Source of the DNA: Fibrobacter sp. UWR4
GTDB taxonomy: Bacteria; Fibrobacterota; Fibrobacteria; Fibrobacterales; Fibrobacteraceae
Length of the DNA: 64,000 bases
Reading direction: 5' to 3'
Assembly: GCF_003149045.1 (NCBI RefSeq)
Contig: NZ_QGDU01000017.1
Span: 19,904 to 83,903 of the forward strand
Program-made: the position numbers and the translations under genes
Shown: positions 51,054-60,282 of the stretch, in pieces
How positions within the stretch are numbered: position 1 is the first letter of the stretch
How the letters are laid out: each line of letters begins with the position of its first letter
Notes under the pieces: generated by a model
Databases searched by the model: none
What the model was told of the DNA's origin: nothing
Seen by the model: only the letters and a program-made list of their open reading frames with translations

Positions 51054-52181
51054 ATGTTCATAAGAAAGTATTGGCGTCATCTTTGCCTAACCTTTGCCGC
51101 TTTTTTCTGGTCCAGCTGTGGAGATGATAGCAATTCCGTTACGCCGCCAGACAATGGTGGGGCTGTTGTCCCTCCGGCTGAAAGTTCCGCCAATGTTGTG
51201 GGCGAATCTTCTTCTTCGGAAGAATCTCTGGAGGCCATATCCTCCTCTTCTCTAGAGCCTGTTCGTGATACCAGTGTCATCACTTTGTTTTCGGACCCCT
51301 CGGTGACTTGCGAAAAGGATGCCACGTGGATCGTGTCTCCTATATATGCCTTGGGTCGAAAATCTGCAGGTAGCTGTGAAGAAATTCAAATTCTTGTGGA
51401 GAAGGGTTCAGCCTATTCTAAGGAAGAATTGGAAGAAATGGAAGATTCCCTGGAAAACTGCAGGCGTTATATGTGTGAGACGGTTACTGCGTATGGCGTA
51501 ATCTCTTACCCGCCTGTTATTGGTCATCGAACCAGTGTGAATATTACATACAAGTGTTCCAATAGGGAACAGTATTATTCATCCTATAGTTTTTCTGGCT
51601 TGATAAAACCTGAAAATTCCAGCTTTCCGAGAGATGAAAATGGCGTTCTTTACTTGACTGAAGAGGAATACAACGCAGCCAAGTTGTCTCGTGCTTCTAT
51701 GGCGAAGGCCACTCCCAAGTTTGCACCTGAACCGGATTCCAGTAACACCGAAGAGACTGTTCCTCCTGAATGTGACCGCATGGGTTTTGTGGAAGTGGAT
51801 GAAATTTATGAATCCGCCAGCAAGACGCTCTATGCCAAGTATGCTGACGAGCTGGCCAATGATTCCCTTAGTGAAGATCGCCGTAATTTTTTGAACCAGG
51901 TTTGTGACGAGCAAAATTCGACGATTCGTAAGGACATTCTTCCCGAGTATGACGTATATTATGAAAATTTGTCTTCTGAAAGTCAATGTTCCTTAAAGGG
52001 GTGGCTAGACGATTCCATTTGGTTTAGTGGCTACATTGCCCGGTACCAGAAACGACCCGATGGAACTGTCGAGGAGACGGAACGCTATAGGGAAAAATTC
52101 TCTGCTATTTTAAACAAATTAGAGGAAGTCATTGAATCAAAATATAAACCGAAATTGGATGATTCAGATATGATGTCCTAG
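51054..52181 (+). CDS. Fibrobacter-type lipoprotein with Ser-rich linker
   Basis: 375 residues from ATG at 51054, with TAGGAGG at 51043-51049. Lipoprotein signal (FAAFFWSSC, Cys near 19) followed by a Ser/Glu/Pro-rich linker (about 25-75, ESSSSEESLEAISSSS) usual in Fibrobacter surface proteins. The mature domain is of no known family, with several cysteine pairs (CEEIQI, CRRYMCETV, CDRMGF, CDEQNS). The C-terminal half is helical. Probably anchored in the outer membrane. Ends at terminator copy 3. Confidence 0.7.
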   Translation: MFIRKYWRHLCLTFAAFFWSSCGDDSNSVTPPDNGGAVVPPAESSANVVGESSSSEESLEAISSSSLEPVRDTSVITLFSDPSVTCEKDATWIVSPIYALGRKSAGSCEEIQILVEKGSAYSKEELEEMEDSLENCRRYMCETVTAYGVISYPPVIGHRTSVNITYKCSNREQYYSSYSFSGLIKPENSSFPRDENGVLYLTEEEYNAAKLSRASMAKATPKFAPEPDSSNTEETVPPECDRMGFVEVDEIYESASKTLYAKYADELANDSLSEDRRNFLNQVCDEQNSTIRKDILPEYDVYYENLSSESQCSLKGWLDDSIWFSGYIARYQKRPDGTVEETERYREKFSAILNKLEEVIESKYKPKLDDSDMMS

Positions 52182-52196
52182 ACGAAATTCACGAAG

Positions 52197-52227
52197 AAAA
52201 CCGCCCGGAAAAATCCGAGCGGTTTTT
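52197..52227 (+). terminator. ACCGCCCGG...GCGGT terminator, copy 3
   Basis: Stem as in copies 1 and 2, followed by T5. It ends the lipoprotein gene at 51054. Confidence 0.8.
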
Positions 52228-52310
52228 AATTGCGTATGTTGTAGGTTATTCAGTGCACCGAAGGTGTCTGATTATCACTAGCCTCTAGATCCTAGCCACT
52301 AGTCCCTAAT

Positions 52311-53771
52311 TTATTCCTTCACGCTCCAGGTGGTGCCTTCCTTGCTGTCCTTGATCACGATGTTCATGGCGGCAAGTTCGTCGCGGATGCGGTCGCTTTC
52401 TGCCCAGTTCTTGTTGGCGCGGGCTTCCTTACGAGCTGCGAGAAGTTCTTCCACCTTGGCAACGTCAACGCCTGCGGCACCTTCGTCAGCCTTCTTCTTG
52501 TAATCCTGACGGGGTTCGTCCAGCTTGAGGCCAAAGACCTTATCCATGTCCAGAACGAGGGCGGCCTTTTCGCCGTCGTCGATGTCGGACTTCAGCATGG
52601 TATTCATGATGCCGAGAGCGCGGGGCATATTCAGGTCGTCGCCGATGGCGGTCTTGAATTCTTCCTGGAAGGCCTTGGCGGCTTCGCTCTTGATATCGGT
52701 AGCCTTGCCGATCAGCGGGTCGGTCTTCTTGTGAAGGCTCTTGAAAGCTTCCTTGGCACCGGTGAGAGCGTCCCAGGTGAAGTTCAGGTAGTTACGGTAG
52801 TGGCTGCCGAGAGCGAAGTAGCGGTAGTCCAGCGGATTGTAGCCGCGGTCCATGAGCAAGGTAACGGTGAGGAATTCGCCGCTGGACTTACTCATCTTGC
52901 CGAAGGTCTGCTGGGTGGTGCCGTCTTCAAGCTTTTCTTCGCTGGCGGTACGGAGGAATTCACCGTGCATCCAGAAACGGCTGAACTGAACGCCATTGGC
53001 GCATTCGCTCTGTGCAATTTCGTTGGTGTGGTGCACGCGGATATGGTCGGAACCACCGCAGTGAATGTCCAAAGTCGGACCGTTGTACTTCATAGCCATG
53101 GCGGAGCATTCGATATGCCAGCCCGGGAAGCCTACGCCCCAGGGGGAATCCCATTCCATGGCGCGCTTCTTGTCCTTGGGGCTGAACTTCCAGAGAGCGA
53201 AGTCAGTAGCGTTGCGCTTTTCGCCCATGTCGATACGGCTACCCTTGCGGAGGTTTTCCACGTCAAGGCGGGCGAAGTCGGCGTAGCGGGGGAACTTCAG
53301 GCTATCGAAGTAGATGCCATCGGAAGTGCGGTAGGTGAAGCCCTTTTCTTCGAGGGTCTTCACCAGGTCAATCTGTTCCTGGATGTGCTGGGTTGCAGGA
53401 GTCCAACGGGTGGGTTCCTGAATGTTCAGACGATGCCAGTCAGCCATGAAGGCGTCGGTGTAGAACTTGGCGATGTCCCAGACGGACTTGCCTTCGCGAG
53501 CTGCACCCTTTTCCATCTTGTCGTCACCGGAGTCGGCGTCGCTGGTGAGGTGTCCCACGTCGGTAATGTTCACGATGTGGTTTACAGCGTAGCCATAGTA
53601 CTTCAGGGTGCGAACCAGGAAGTCTTCGAAAATGTAGGTACGGAGGTTACCGATGTGGGCGAAATGGTACACCGTGGGGCCACAACAGTACATACGCACG
53701 GCGGGAACGCCTTCAGGAAGTGTGAACAGTTCTTTCTTGCGTGATGCGGTGTTGTAGAATTGAAGTGCCAT
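52311..53771 (-). CDS. cysS: cysteinyl-tRNA synthetase
   Basis: 486 residues. Class I synthetase signatures: HFAHIGNLR (HIGH motif, residues 36-44) and GKMSKSSGEF (KMSKS). Zinc ligands are visible in MYCCGPTVY (Cys), GWHIECSAMAM (the Cys/His pair) and HTNEIAQSE. The anticodon-binding DALR-like domain ends in the WAESDRIRDELAAMNIVIKD segment typical of CysS. It charges tRNA-Cys. Single gene with biased codons. Confidence 0.96.
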   Translation of the reverse strand: MALQFYNTASRKKELFTLPEGVPAVRMYCCGPTVYHFAHIGNLRTYIFEDFLVRTLKYYGYAVNHIVNITDVGHLTSDADSGDDKMEKGAAREGKSVWDIAKFYTDAFMADWHRLNIQEPTRWTPATQHIQEQIDLVKTLEEKGFTYRTSDGIYFDSLKFPRYADFARLDVENLRKGSRIDMGEKRNATDFALWKFSPKDKKRAMEWDSPWGVGFPGWHIECSAMAMKYNGPTLDIHCGGSDHIRVHHTNEIAQSECANGVQFSRFWMHGEFLRTASEEKLEDGTTQQTFGKMSKSSGEFLTVTLLMDRGYNPLDYRYFALGSHYRNYLNFTWDALTGAKEAFKSLHKKTDPLIGKATDIKSEAAKAFQEEFKTAIGDDLNMPRALGIMNTMLKSDIDDGEKAALVLDMDKVFGLKLDEPRQDYKKKADEGAAGVDVAKVEELLAARKEARANKNWAESDRIRDELAAMNIVIKDSKEGTTWSVKE

Positions 53772-53997
53772 TTGAGCCTCCGGTTAAATGCGGCGCACAT
53801 GCGCTGCGGATGGCGCAAAAATAGAAAAAACAGGAATAAAAATCTACGTTGTTGGCCGCAAAAGAGGTGTAGTATGAAAAGGATTCTTGGTATTTTGGGA
53901 ACAGTGAAGTTTGCTGCCTGTATGAAAACGCCAAACTGGATCCCGAAAAAAAATAGTTCAATAACGGATGGAGCATTGTTTTTCTAACTTTGGCGCC

Positions 53998-55095
53998 ATG
54001 CTTTTCGACGAGATTATCAACGAACATTACGAACCCCGCGAATACCCTGCATTGGCCCTTCTTGCTGATCTTTGGATTCATCGACGTCCCTTTGAAGGAT
54101 TGAAAATCCTGGTAGGAACTCCGGTTTATCGAAATACGCTTTTGCAATACCGCACCCTGATGGCCGGTGGTGCGGAAGTTTTCGTTGGACATTCTTCTGC
54201 TATGCCTTACGACGAAAAGGTAATTTCCTACCTGAAGGAAAATGACGTGACGGTCATTCGTGCCGAAGACGTGAAGAGTGGGGTTGTCGCTGATGATTTT
54301 GACTTGATTCTGGATTGCGCCGGCCAGTTCTCCTTCTGCCATCCTCGAAAAGGTTTTGTGGAACTGACTCGCAGCGGAGTACAGTTCTTTGAAAATTCGG
54401 AATACCCGGTCTACGTCGCTGATAGTGGAATCGTAAAGCGCATCGAAACGACCTTGGGCACAGGCAATGGTTATTTCCGCGCTCTGGAACAATTGCGTCA
54501 CCATGATTTCGCTGGCAAGAAACTTGTTGTGTTCGGCAGTGGCAAGGTGGGTTGCGGTATCGCCCTTCAGGGTGTTCGCCGCGGAATGAATGTCACGACC
54601 GTAACGGACTTCAAGAATCGTAATTCCAGTTCGGATTTTTCCCATGTGCTGGAAAACAATGACGTCACTATCATTGACCATCTGAATGAAAAGGCCGTGA
54701 TGGACGCCGTTGAAAACAGTGACTACATGGTTACCGCGACGGGCCTGAAAAGTGTCCTTACGTTCCCCGTGGTGCAACTGCTCCAGACGAACAATAAGAT
54801 TATCTGTGCCAATATGGGCGTGGAAGATGAATACGGGCCCTTGATTCCCAAGTTCCGTGTACTGAATAAGAAGGCCCCTCTGAATTTCGTCCTGGATGAA
54901 CCGACCCACCTGAAGTATATCGATGCAAGCCTCGCCTTGCATGCTGCTTTGGGTGAACGCTTGTTAGAGGAACTTGACCGTGGGGAAAACTTTAAGGGTC
55001 CCAAGGATCCTGCTGCAGATCTTGAACAGCTTCTTTTGGTGACCACGATCCAGAATGGTGAAATTGGTCCTGAAGTTTGCGACATGTTGCGTTAA
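53998..55095 (+). CDS. adenosylhomocysteinase-like Rossmann protein
   Basis: 365 residues from the ATG at 53998 (MLFDEIINEHYEP). The NAD-binding part has LVVFGSGKVGCGIALQGVRRG (about 170-190), and the second half reads TATGLKSVLTFPVVQLL and KIICANMGVEDEYG, as in the NAD domain of S-adenosylhomocysteine hydrolase. The N-terminal substrate domain differs from true SahH. It may be a hydrolase for another nucleoside or a dehydrogenase. The upstream in-frame start at 53968 lies in a region with no ribosome site. It is a separate unit from cysS. Confidence 0.55.
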   Translation: MLFDEIINEHYEPREYPALALLADLWIHRRPFEGLKILVGTPVYRNTLLQYRTLMAGGAEVFVGHSSAMPYDEKVISYLKENDVTVIRAEDVKSGVVADDFDLILDCAGQFSFCHPRKGFVELTRSGVQFFENSEYPVYVADSGIVKRIETTLGTGNGYFRALEQLRHHDFAGKKLVVFGSGKVGCGIALQGVRRGMNVTTVTDFKNRNSSSDFSHVLENNDVTIIDHLNEKAVMDAVENSDYMVTATGLKSVLTFPVVQLLQTNNKIICANMGVEDEYGPLIPKFRVLNKKAPLNFVLDEPTHLKYIDASLALHAALGERLLEELDRGENFKGPKDPAADLEQLLLVTTIQNGEIGPEVCDMLR

Positions 55096-55142
55096 CGATT
55101 TAACGCGTTTGTGGTTATATTTTGGAAAAAAGGTGAGTCTTG

Positions 55143-55739
55143 ATGATGATGTCTCGTATTTTTTCGTTTCGTGCTGTAGCAACCGCCTTGTTGATGGCAG
55201 GTATGTGCGTTTCTGCATTTGCCGATGATATTGTGGCTACAACTTCCTCTGGCGCCACCGTTATCCTTCACGATAATGGCCGCTGGGAATATTACCAGAA
55301 TAACAAGAACATTCACGATGTGCGCCCCAGCGCCATTCCCGAAGATGCCAAGTTTGAAATTTCCATCGCCTATGAAAGCGTGGACAAGCTGAAGAAGGAC
55401 ATCCGTATGGCAATGGATGCTGAATTTGCTACAGAAGAAGAAATTAAGGACAGCCTGCGTAGTGTTCCTAAGGGTGGTATCGTCTATTTCCAGGTCCCTA
55501 CCAAGCAGATCAAACCGGGCATGACCCGCGAACTGACCTACTACATCTACGACAAGGGCAAGAATCCGATTTTCTCCAAGACCGTCCGTGATACAGAAGC
55601 CACTCCCAGCGAAGATAAAGGAATTTCCAACTTGCTGGTAGTTCCTCTTTATGCTCGCCCCAAGGTTTCCGTGTTGAAGGCTAAGGTCATTAGCGAAAGC
55701 ACCCGCTCCACTCTTGAATTCGACATTCCGGTGAAGTAA
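55143..55739 (+). CDS. exported protein of unknown function
   Basis: 198 residues. Three ATG codons in a row (55143, 55146, 55149) with AGGTGAG at 55131-55137. Signal peptide (cut near SAFADD), then a beta-rich segment IVATTSSGATVILHDNGRWEYY, which resembles DUF3157-type small domains, and a second part ending STLEFDIPVK. Periplasmic or surface. It overlaps the exonuclease gene by one base and is probably cotranscribed. Confidence 0.62.
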   Translation: MMMSRIFSFRAVATALLMAGMCVSAFADDIVATTSSGATVILHDNGRWEYYQNNKNIHDVRPSAIPEDAKFEISIAYESVDKLKKDIRMAMDAEFATEEEIKDSLRSVPKGGIVYFQVPTKQIKPGMTRELTYYIYDKGKNPIFSKTVRDTEATPSEDKGISNLLVVPLYARPKVSVLKAKVISESTRSTLEFDIPVK

Positions 55740-56302
55740 TGAAATTCGCCGTTGTGGACTTGGAGACCACTGGTGGTACTCCAGAAAATGGTCGCATTAC
55801 CGAAGTGGGTATTGTCCTGCTGGATGATTTTGAAGTCGTTAGGACCTACCAGACTTTGCTGGATCCGGGAATGCCTATCCAGCCTTTTGTTGTAAAGCTT
55901 ACAGGCATTACAGACGAGATGGTTTCGGGACAGCCTCAGTTTAACGACGTGGCAGAAGAAATCGCCGAGATGATTAAGGGCCGAATCTTTGTCGCTCACA
56001 ATGTGCAGTTCGATTGCCGCTTCCTGCGCTCAGAACTCCGTCGTGCCTGCGTCAAGATGGATCCGCCCCGTCTTTGCACCGTAAAGCTTTCCCGCAAGTT
56101 CTTCCCGGGATTGCCCAGCTATAGCCTCCACAATCTTATTGAATCTCTGGAACTTCCGGACTTTCACCATCATCGCGCGTTAGATGATGCTATGGCTGCC
56201 GCAGAAATTCTCAAGCTCTGTCTGCAGAAGGCCGGTCCCGAAAAAATCCGCAAGGAAATCAAGAACATCACCAAGGCCGAAGCCGAAACGATGTTTAAGT
56301 AA
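55739..56302 (+). CDS. DnaQ-like 3'-5' exonuclease (DEDDh)
   Basis: 187 residues. Exo motifs: FAVVDLETTGGTPENGRI (D-x-E), FVAHNVQFDCRFL (second Asp) and HHRALDDAMAAAEIL (H-x4-D). It matches the epsilon-subunit (DnaQ) or related RNase T-type exonuclease fold. A proofreading role for DNA polymerase III is possible, but a stand-alone exonuclease fits too. ATG at 55739 shares a base with the previous stop. Confidence 0.85.
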   Translation: MKFAVVDLETTGGTPENGRITEVGIVLLDDFEVVRTYQTLLDPGMPIQPFVVKLTGITDEMVSGQPQFNDVAEEIAEMIKGRIFVAHNVQFDCRFLRSELRRACVKMDPPRLCTVKLSRKFFPGLPSYSLHNLIESLELPDFHHHRALDDAMAAAEILKLCLQKAGPEKIRKEIKNITKAEAETMFK

Positions 56303-56346
56303 TTTCTTGAGTAGGTGCTTCAGCACCACTCAAACAAAAAAGAAAA

Positions 56347-56381
56347 GGCTAGCAAACGTTGTTTGCGTAGCCGTATTCTTT
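56347..56381 (+). terminator. terminator after the exonuclease gene
   Basis: Stem GGCTA-GCAAAC / GTTTGC-TAGCC (56347-56372) with a single-base bulge, followed by TCTTTTT. A second hairpin at 56392-56413 follows at once. Confidence 0.6.
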
Positions 56382-56415
56382 TTGGGGGTTCCAAGGGGGT
56401 GGTAACCCCCTTGTA

Positions 56416-57696
56416 TTATAATAACCCTGCTCGATGTTTCATTTTCAAAATACGAGCGCAGGACTCCTCGACTCGCTTACGATACTTTTCGTTCTGCAAC
56501 GCCATCACTGACAAAAAGTTGATCATGTCTACACCCTTCCTGGGGAAGGTGGTCATGAACATGTCGTTGCCGGATACAAGGGCTGTCTGTACCAGTTTCT
56601 TGAAGTCCTTGGCGGGATAATTCTTTCCCTTCACTCGTTCCGTCCCGCTGATCCATGCTCGCAGGGAAACGCCCCATAGGTCGTCCGTCAGAATCACTGT
56701 TTCCGGAGACATCCTGCGGGCGCGTTTCACGATTTCAGGTTCAAATACCGCAGGACGATTGGACACTCGTACGAAACGAACGCTGCTCATCATGGTGACG
56801 GGGATGTCGTTGGCTAAGGTCTTAAAAAACTCAATGTTTTTGGAAATGCTTTTCTTGGGGGTCGCGCTAATGGCAATCTGGTGGTCGCTATTGGTCCAGG
56901 AATCGTATCCAGGGAAATGTTTAGAAACGCATATAATGCCACTTTCGCGCATGCCTTGCACAAATGCTCTTACCTTGGGAGCGTTCGTTGTGTCAAATCC
57001 CCAGGACCTGTTGGATTCTTCCATAAAGGATTGTTTGCCACGACTGTCCTTGGAGGGGTCCAGCACCGGCGCCAAATTCATGTTGATGCCCAACTTGTGC
57101 AGTTCCATTCCGATTTCAGTTGCTATAGAACGGATGGAGTCTTCACTCATTTTGCGCATGGCCTTGGCGCTAGGAGTACGTTCCCATTTGGGATTGATGT
57201 TTCCAATACGGTTTACTCGACCGCCTTCCTGGTCCACGGCAACCACAGGAGGAATCTTCATTTCACGATTGACGGTTTCAATATTATCTCTGAATTTTTC
57301 CAGATCCTTCAGGTGATTTTTCATCACCAGGTAACCACCAAATTCATGTTTCATCATGAAGTCGGCGGGAGTCATGTAGACCATCACCATCTGGGCAGCC
57401 TTCTGCTTGATGGTCATGGAATTCCATAGAGGCATGAGCTCACAGGGAAGGCCGTAAGGATTTTTAGAAACATCGCATTCTGCATTGTTTTCTGCAGAAT
57501 TTTCGTTGCTGGTCGTTTCCATTTCGGAAGGAACAGTTCCTGCGGTGGTGTCAGGCTTAACCTGCATGACCGCGCTATCAAGTGCTGTCGGTTGCGCAGA
57601 TTCCTGGACAGCAGAAGAATCCTGTGCAAAAACTGCACAGAATGAACATAACAGAAAAACGATTACGAACTTAAGTTTCAAAATCCCAAAAACCAA
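56416..57696 (-). CDS. glycoside hydrolase family 3 (NagZ-like) exported protein
   Basis: Up to 426 residues. A TTG at 57681 gives a clean signal peptide (MKLKFVIVFLLCSFCAVFAQ); a TTG at 57696 would add five residues. An acidic linker follows, then the GH3 domain from about 85: GGYLVMKNH, VVAVDQEGGRVNR, NMNLAPVLDPSKDSRG and KHFPGYDSW. The usual GH3 Asp nucleophile is in VILTDDLWGV. The acid/base loop is altered: instead of DSH it reads SDH (TNSDHQIA). NagZ-type enzymes release N-acetylhexosamine from cell-wall fragments, and the signal peptide places this one in the periplasm. Confidence 0.8.
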   Translation of the reverse strand: MVFGILKLKFVIVFLLCSFCAVFAQDSSAVQESAQPTALDSAVMQVKPDTTAGTVPSEMETTSNENSAENNAECDVSKNPYGLPCELMPLWNSMTIKQKAAQMVMVYMTPADFMMKHEFGGYLVMKNHLKDLEKFRDNIETVNREMKIPPVVAVDQEGGRVNRIGNINPKWERTPSAKAMRKMSEDSIRSIATEIGMELHKLGINMNLAPVLDPSKDSRGKQSFMEESNRSWGFDTTNAPKVRAFVQGMRESGIICVSKHFPGYDSWTNSDHQIAISATPKKSISKNIEFFKTLANDIPVTMMSSVRFVRVSNRPAVFEPEIVKRARRMSPETVILTDDLWGVSLRAWISGTERVKGKNYPAKDFKKLVQTALVSGNDMFMTTFPRKGVDMINFLSVMALQNEKYRKRVEESCARILKMKHRAGLL

Positions 57697-57720
57697 ACAA
57701 TTTTAAATCAACAAGATTTA

Positions 57721-60279
57721 TTACGGAACGTAGTCTTCGCTAGAGCTGCTGGCAGCAGCTTTCTTTGCTCCCCAGCGGCGCGGCTTGAATTCGCGGGGCG
57801 GGAAATCAAACTTCAGCTTACCCTTCTTATCGATGTACAGGAATGCATCGAAGGTGCGGTGAGTCTTGTTGCTGCGGAAACCCTTGATCAGATCCGTCTT
57901 CACTTCCGTACCGGAAAGCATCTTCTGAATCTGTTCCAGAGGGATTTCCTTACCCAGAAGAATTTTAGGCAGCTGCAGGCCGCTAGGTTCCTTCTTCACA
58001 TAGCTATCGCTGACGTAGCCCGTCATGGTTTCGTACACCGCAGAATTGTCCAGAGGGGAGTTGCCCACCTGCTGGCCTAATTCAATTTCGGCACCTTCCT
58101 TGTTGTCGTCAAAGACGAACTCGATTTTATTCTGGTCGTTAATAATCACGACGGCAGAAAATTCTGCGCCCTTCTTGCTGCGGAAACCAGTAAGGGGACC
58201 CAACTTTCTATTTGTGAGAAGTTCTACAATTTCTTCGTTGGAAAGGCGCTTGCCACCAATCATCTTACGGATGACGATTCCATCTTCAGTGGTGTAGCGG
58301 CTTACGGTTTCGAAAACCTTCTTGCCGTTTACCGGGCTAAAGCTTGCTTCTCCAGTGGTGCTTTCTTCCTTGAATCCCTTGATGTTCTTCACCATGGTGC
58401 GGGTCATTTCCACAATGCCATTCATGAAGTTCTCGCGGGTTTCCTTACCCTTCTCGATCTGTTCCATCTTGTATTCCCACTCGCCGGTCAGTTCCGGGCT
58501 TGTGAGAGCTTCGATGTCCATAGCCTTCAGGACCTTGATCAGGTCGAATGCCTTGGCGGTAGCGATCATATCCTTACCGTCACGGACCACATACTTGTCG
58601 GTGACCAGCTTTTCAATAATGGCTGCACGGGTTGCGGGAGTTCCGAGGCCTCGTTCCTTCATGGCGTCGCGAAGTTCTTCGTCTTCCACCAGTTTACCTG
58701 CACTTTCCATCATAGAAAGGAGAGTGCTTTCGGTGTAGTGTGCAGGAGGCTTGGTAAAGTCTTCCTTGGAAGTGACTTCCACTGCCTTGGCCTTGTCGCC
58801 CTTCAGCTGCGGGATATTTGCTTCGTCGTCCGCATCCTTACCATAAACGGCCTTGAAACCCGGTTCCACCAGAATCTTACCTTCCGTAATGAAGGTTTCC
58901 TTTTCTACGGTGGTAATACGGGTGGTGTTCAGGTACTTTGCAGGCGGGTAGAACACGGCAATAAAACGCTGGCAGATCATGTTGAATACTTTCTGTTCTG
59001 CTTCGCTTAAGTCCGTGGGCATAACGCCAGTAGGAATAATGGCAAAGTGGTCCGAAATTTTCTTGTTGTCGAAGACCTTAGGAGTCTTTACTACCCAGTT
59101 GTTGTTCAAGGCTGCCTGGGCAAAGGTGCTGAGGCTTCCTGTAATCTTACCCAGAGTTGTTTTTACCGGACCTACATAGTCTTCGGGGAGGCAACGGCTG
59201 TCGGTACGAGGGTAGGTGGTTGCCTTATGACGTTCGTACAGAGCCTGGGCAATAGAAAGGGTGGTTTTGGCGCTAAAGCCGAAGCGGTTGTTGGCTTCAC
59301 GCTGCAAGGTAGTCAGGTCGTACAAAGGACCGCACTTCTGGAAACTAGGTGCGGTGGTCTCCTGAATGGTGCCGGTCTTGCCCTTGCATTTTTTCAGGAT
59401 GTCCTGGACCTTTTTTTCGTCAAAAATCTGTTTCTGCTTGCTGTCGCCATCTGCAGTGAACCACTTACCGGCGTAGGTGTTGCCGTCGTTATCAAATTCT
59501 GCGTCAATGGACCAGAACTTCTTGGGAACGAACTGATGGCGTTCTTCCTCGCGGTTCACAATGATGGCAAGCGTCGGGGTCTGCACTCGACCGCAGGGGG
59601 TAATCTGGAAGCCGCCCATGGAGCTGTTGTAAGCGGTCAGACCGCGGCTGCCGTTCATACCGATGAGCCAGTCGGCTTCACTGCGGCAAATAGCTGCTGC
59701 CTTCAGGTTTTCCATGTCGGCGCCGTCGCGCATGTTGTCAAAAGCTTCCTGGATGGCCGCAGGTGTCATACTCTGCATCCACAGGCGCTTGATTGTCTTG
59801 CCTGTAAACTTGCCCTTCAGGACGTAGTCCAGGATGTAGAAGAAAATCAGTTCACCTTCGCGGCCAGCATCGCATGCGTTTACGATGGTTGTTACATCCT
59901 TGCGCTTGATCAGCTTGCTTAAAATGGAGAGCTGGCTCTTGGTCTGGGGATTGGCGGAAAGGGGGAACTTTTCCGGCAACATGGGCAGCGTGCTCATTTC
60001 CCACTTCTTGTAGCGTTCGTCGATTTCCTTGGGATCGGCAATTTCCACCAGGTGGCCGATGGCGTGGCTCACGATGGTAGTGTCGCTTTCATAGACGCCG
60101 TTACCCTTGGTAAAGTTCTTCTGACCAAGGACCTTTACCAGGTCCAGGGCGACGCTTGGTTTTTCTGCAATAATCAAAGTCTTGCCATCCGCGGGAGCTG
60201 CGGCTTTTTTGGCTTTAGGAGCAGCCTTGGTGGCTGGCTTTGCGGCTTTGGTCTTAGTTGTTTTCGTTGCAGTTGCCAT
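57721..60279 (-). CDS. topB: DNA topoisomerase III
   Basis: 852 residues. A basic Ala/Lys-rich head (about 1-30) precedes the Toprim domain (IIAEKPSVALDLVKVLG and DAGREGELI). The active Tyr is in TTYPRTDSRCLPEDY near 356. The central KPPAHYTESTLLSMMESAG and GLGTPATRAAIIEKL are also typical for TopB. Two C-terminal repeats (KKVFETVSRYTTEDG and a second KTHRTFDAFLYIDKKG) end in a basic tail. It relaxes and decatenates DNA as a type IA enzyme. The histone-like tails (AAPKAKKAAAP) are unusual in a topoisomerase. Confidence 0.92.
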   Translation of the reverse strand: MATATKTTKTKAAKPATKAAPKAKKAAAPADGKTLIIAEKPSVALDLVKVLGQKNFTKGNGVYESDTTIVSHAIGHLVEIADPKEIDERYKKWEMSTLPMLPEKFPLSANPQTKSQLSILSKLIKRKDVTTIVNACDAGREGELIFFYILDYVLKGKFTGKTIKRLWMQSMTPAAIQEAFDNMRDGADMENLKAAAICRSEADWLIGMNGSRGLTAYNSSMGGFQITPCGRVQTPTLAIIVNREEERHQFVPKKFWSIDAEFDNDGNTYAGKWFTADGDSKQKQIFDEKKVQDILKKCKGKTGTIQETTAPSFQKCGPLYDLTTLQREANNRFGFSAKTTLSIAQALYERHKATTYPRTDSRCLPEDYVGPVKTTLGKITGSLSTFAQAALNNNWVVKTPKVFDNKKISDHFAIIPTGVMPTDLSEAEQKVFNMICQRFIAVFYPPAKYLNTTRITTVEKETFITEGKILVEPGFKAVYGKDADDEANIPQLKGDKAKAVEVTSKEDFTKPPAHYTESTLLSMMESAGKLVEDEELRDAMKERGLGTPATRAAIIEKLVTDKYVVRDGKDMIATAKAFDLIKVLKAMDIEALTSPELTGEWEYKMEQIEKGKETRENFMNGIVEMTRTMVKNIKGFKEESTTGEASFSPVNGKKVFETVSRYTTEDGIVIRKMIGGKRLSNEEIVELLTNRKLGPLTGFRSKKGAEFSAVVIINDQNKIEFVFDDNKEGAEIELGQQVGNSPLDNSAVYETMTGYVSDSYVKKEPSGLQLPKILLGKEIPLEQIQKMLSGTEVKTDLIKGFRSNKTHRTFDAFLYIDKKGKLKFDFPPREFKPRRWGAKKAAASSSSEDYVP

Positions 60280-60282
60280 ATC

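Noticed and set aside
52731..53744. Long plus-strand frame over cysS
   Set aside because: A shadow of the real minus-strand synthetase, which has clear HIGH and KMSKS motifs.
53875..53987. 37-codon frame MKRILGILGTVKF with a fair ribosome site before the SahH-like gene
   Set aside because: No family, no partner and very short; it could be real but cannot be supported from sequence alone.
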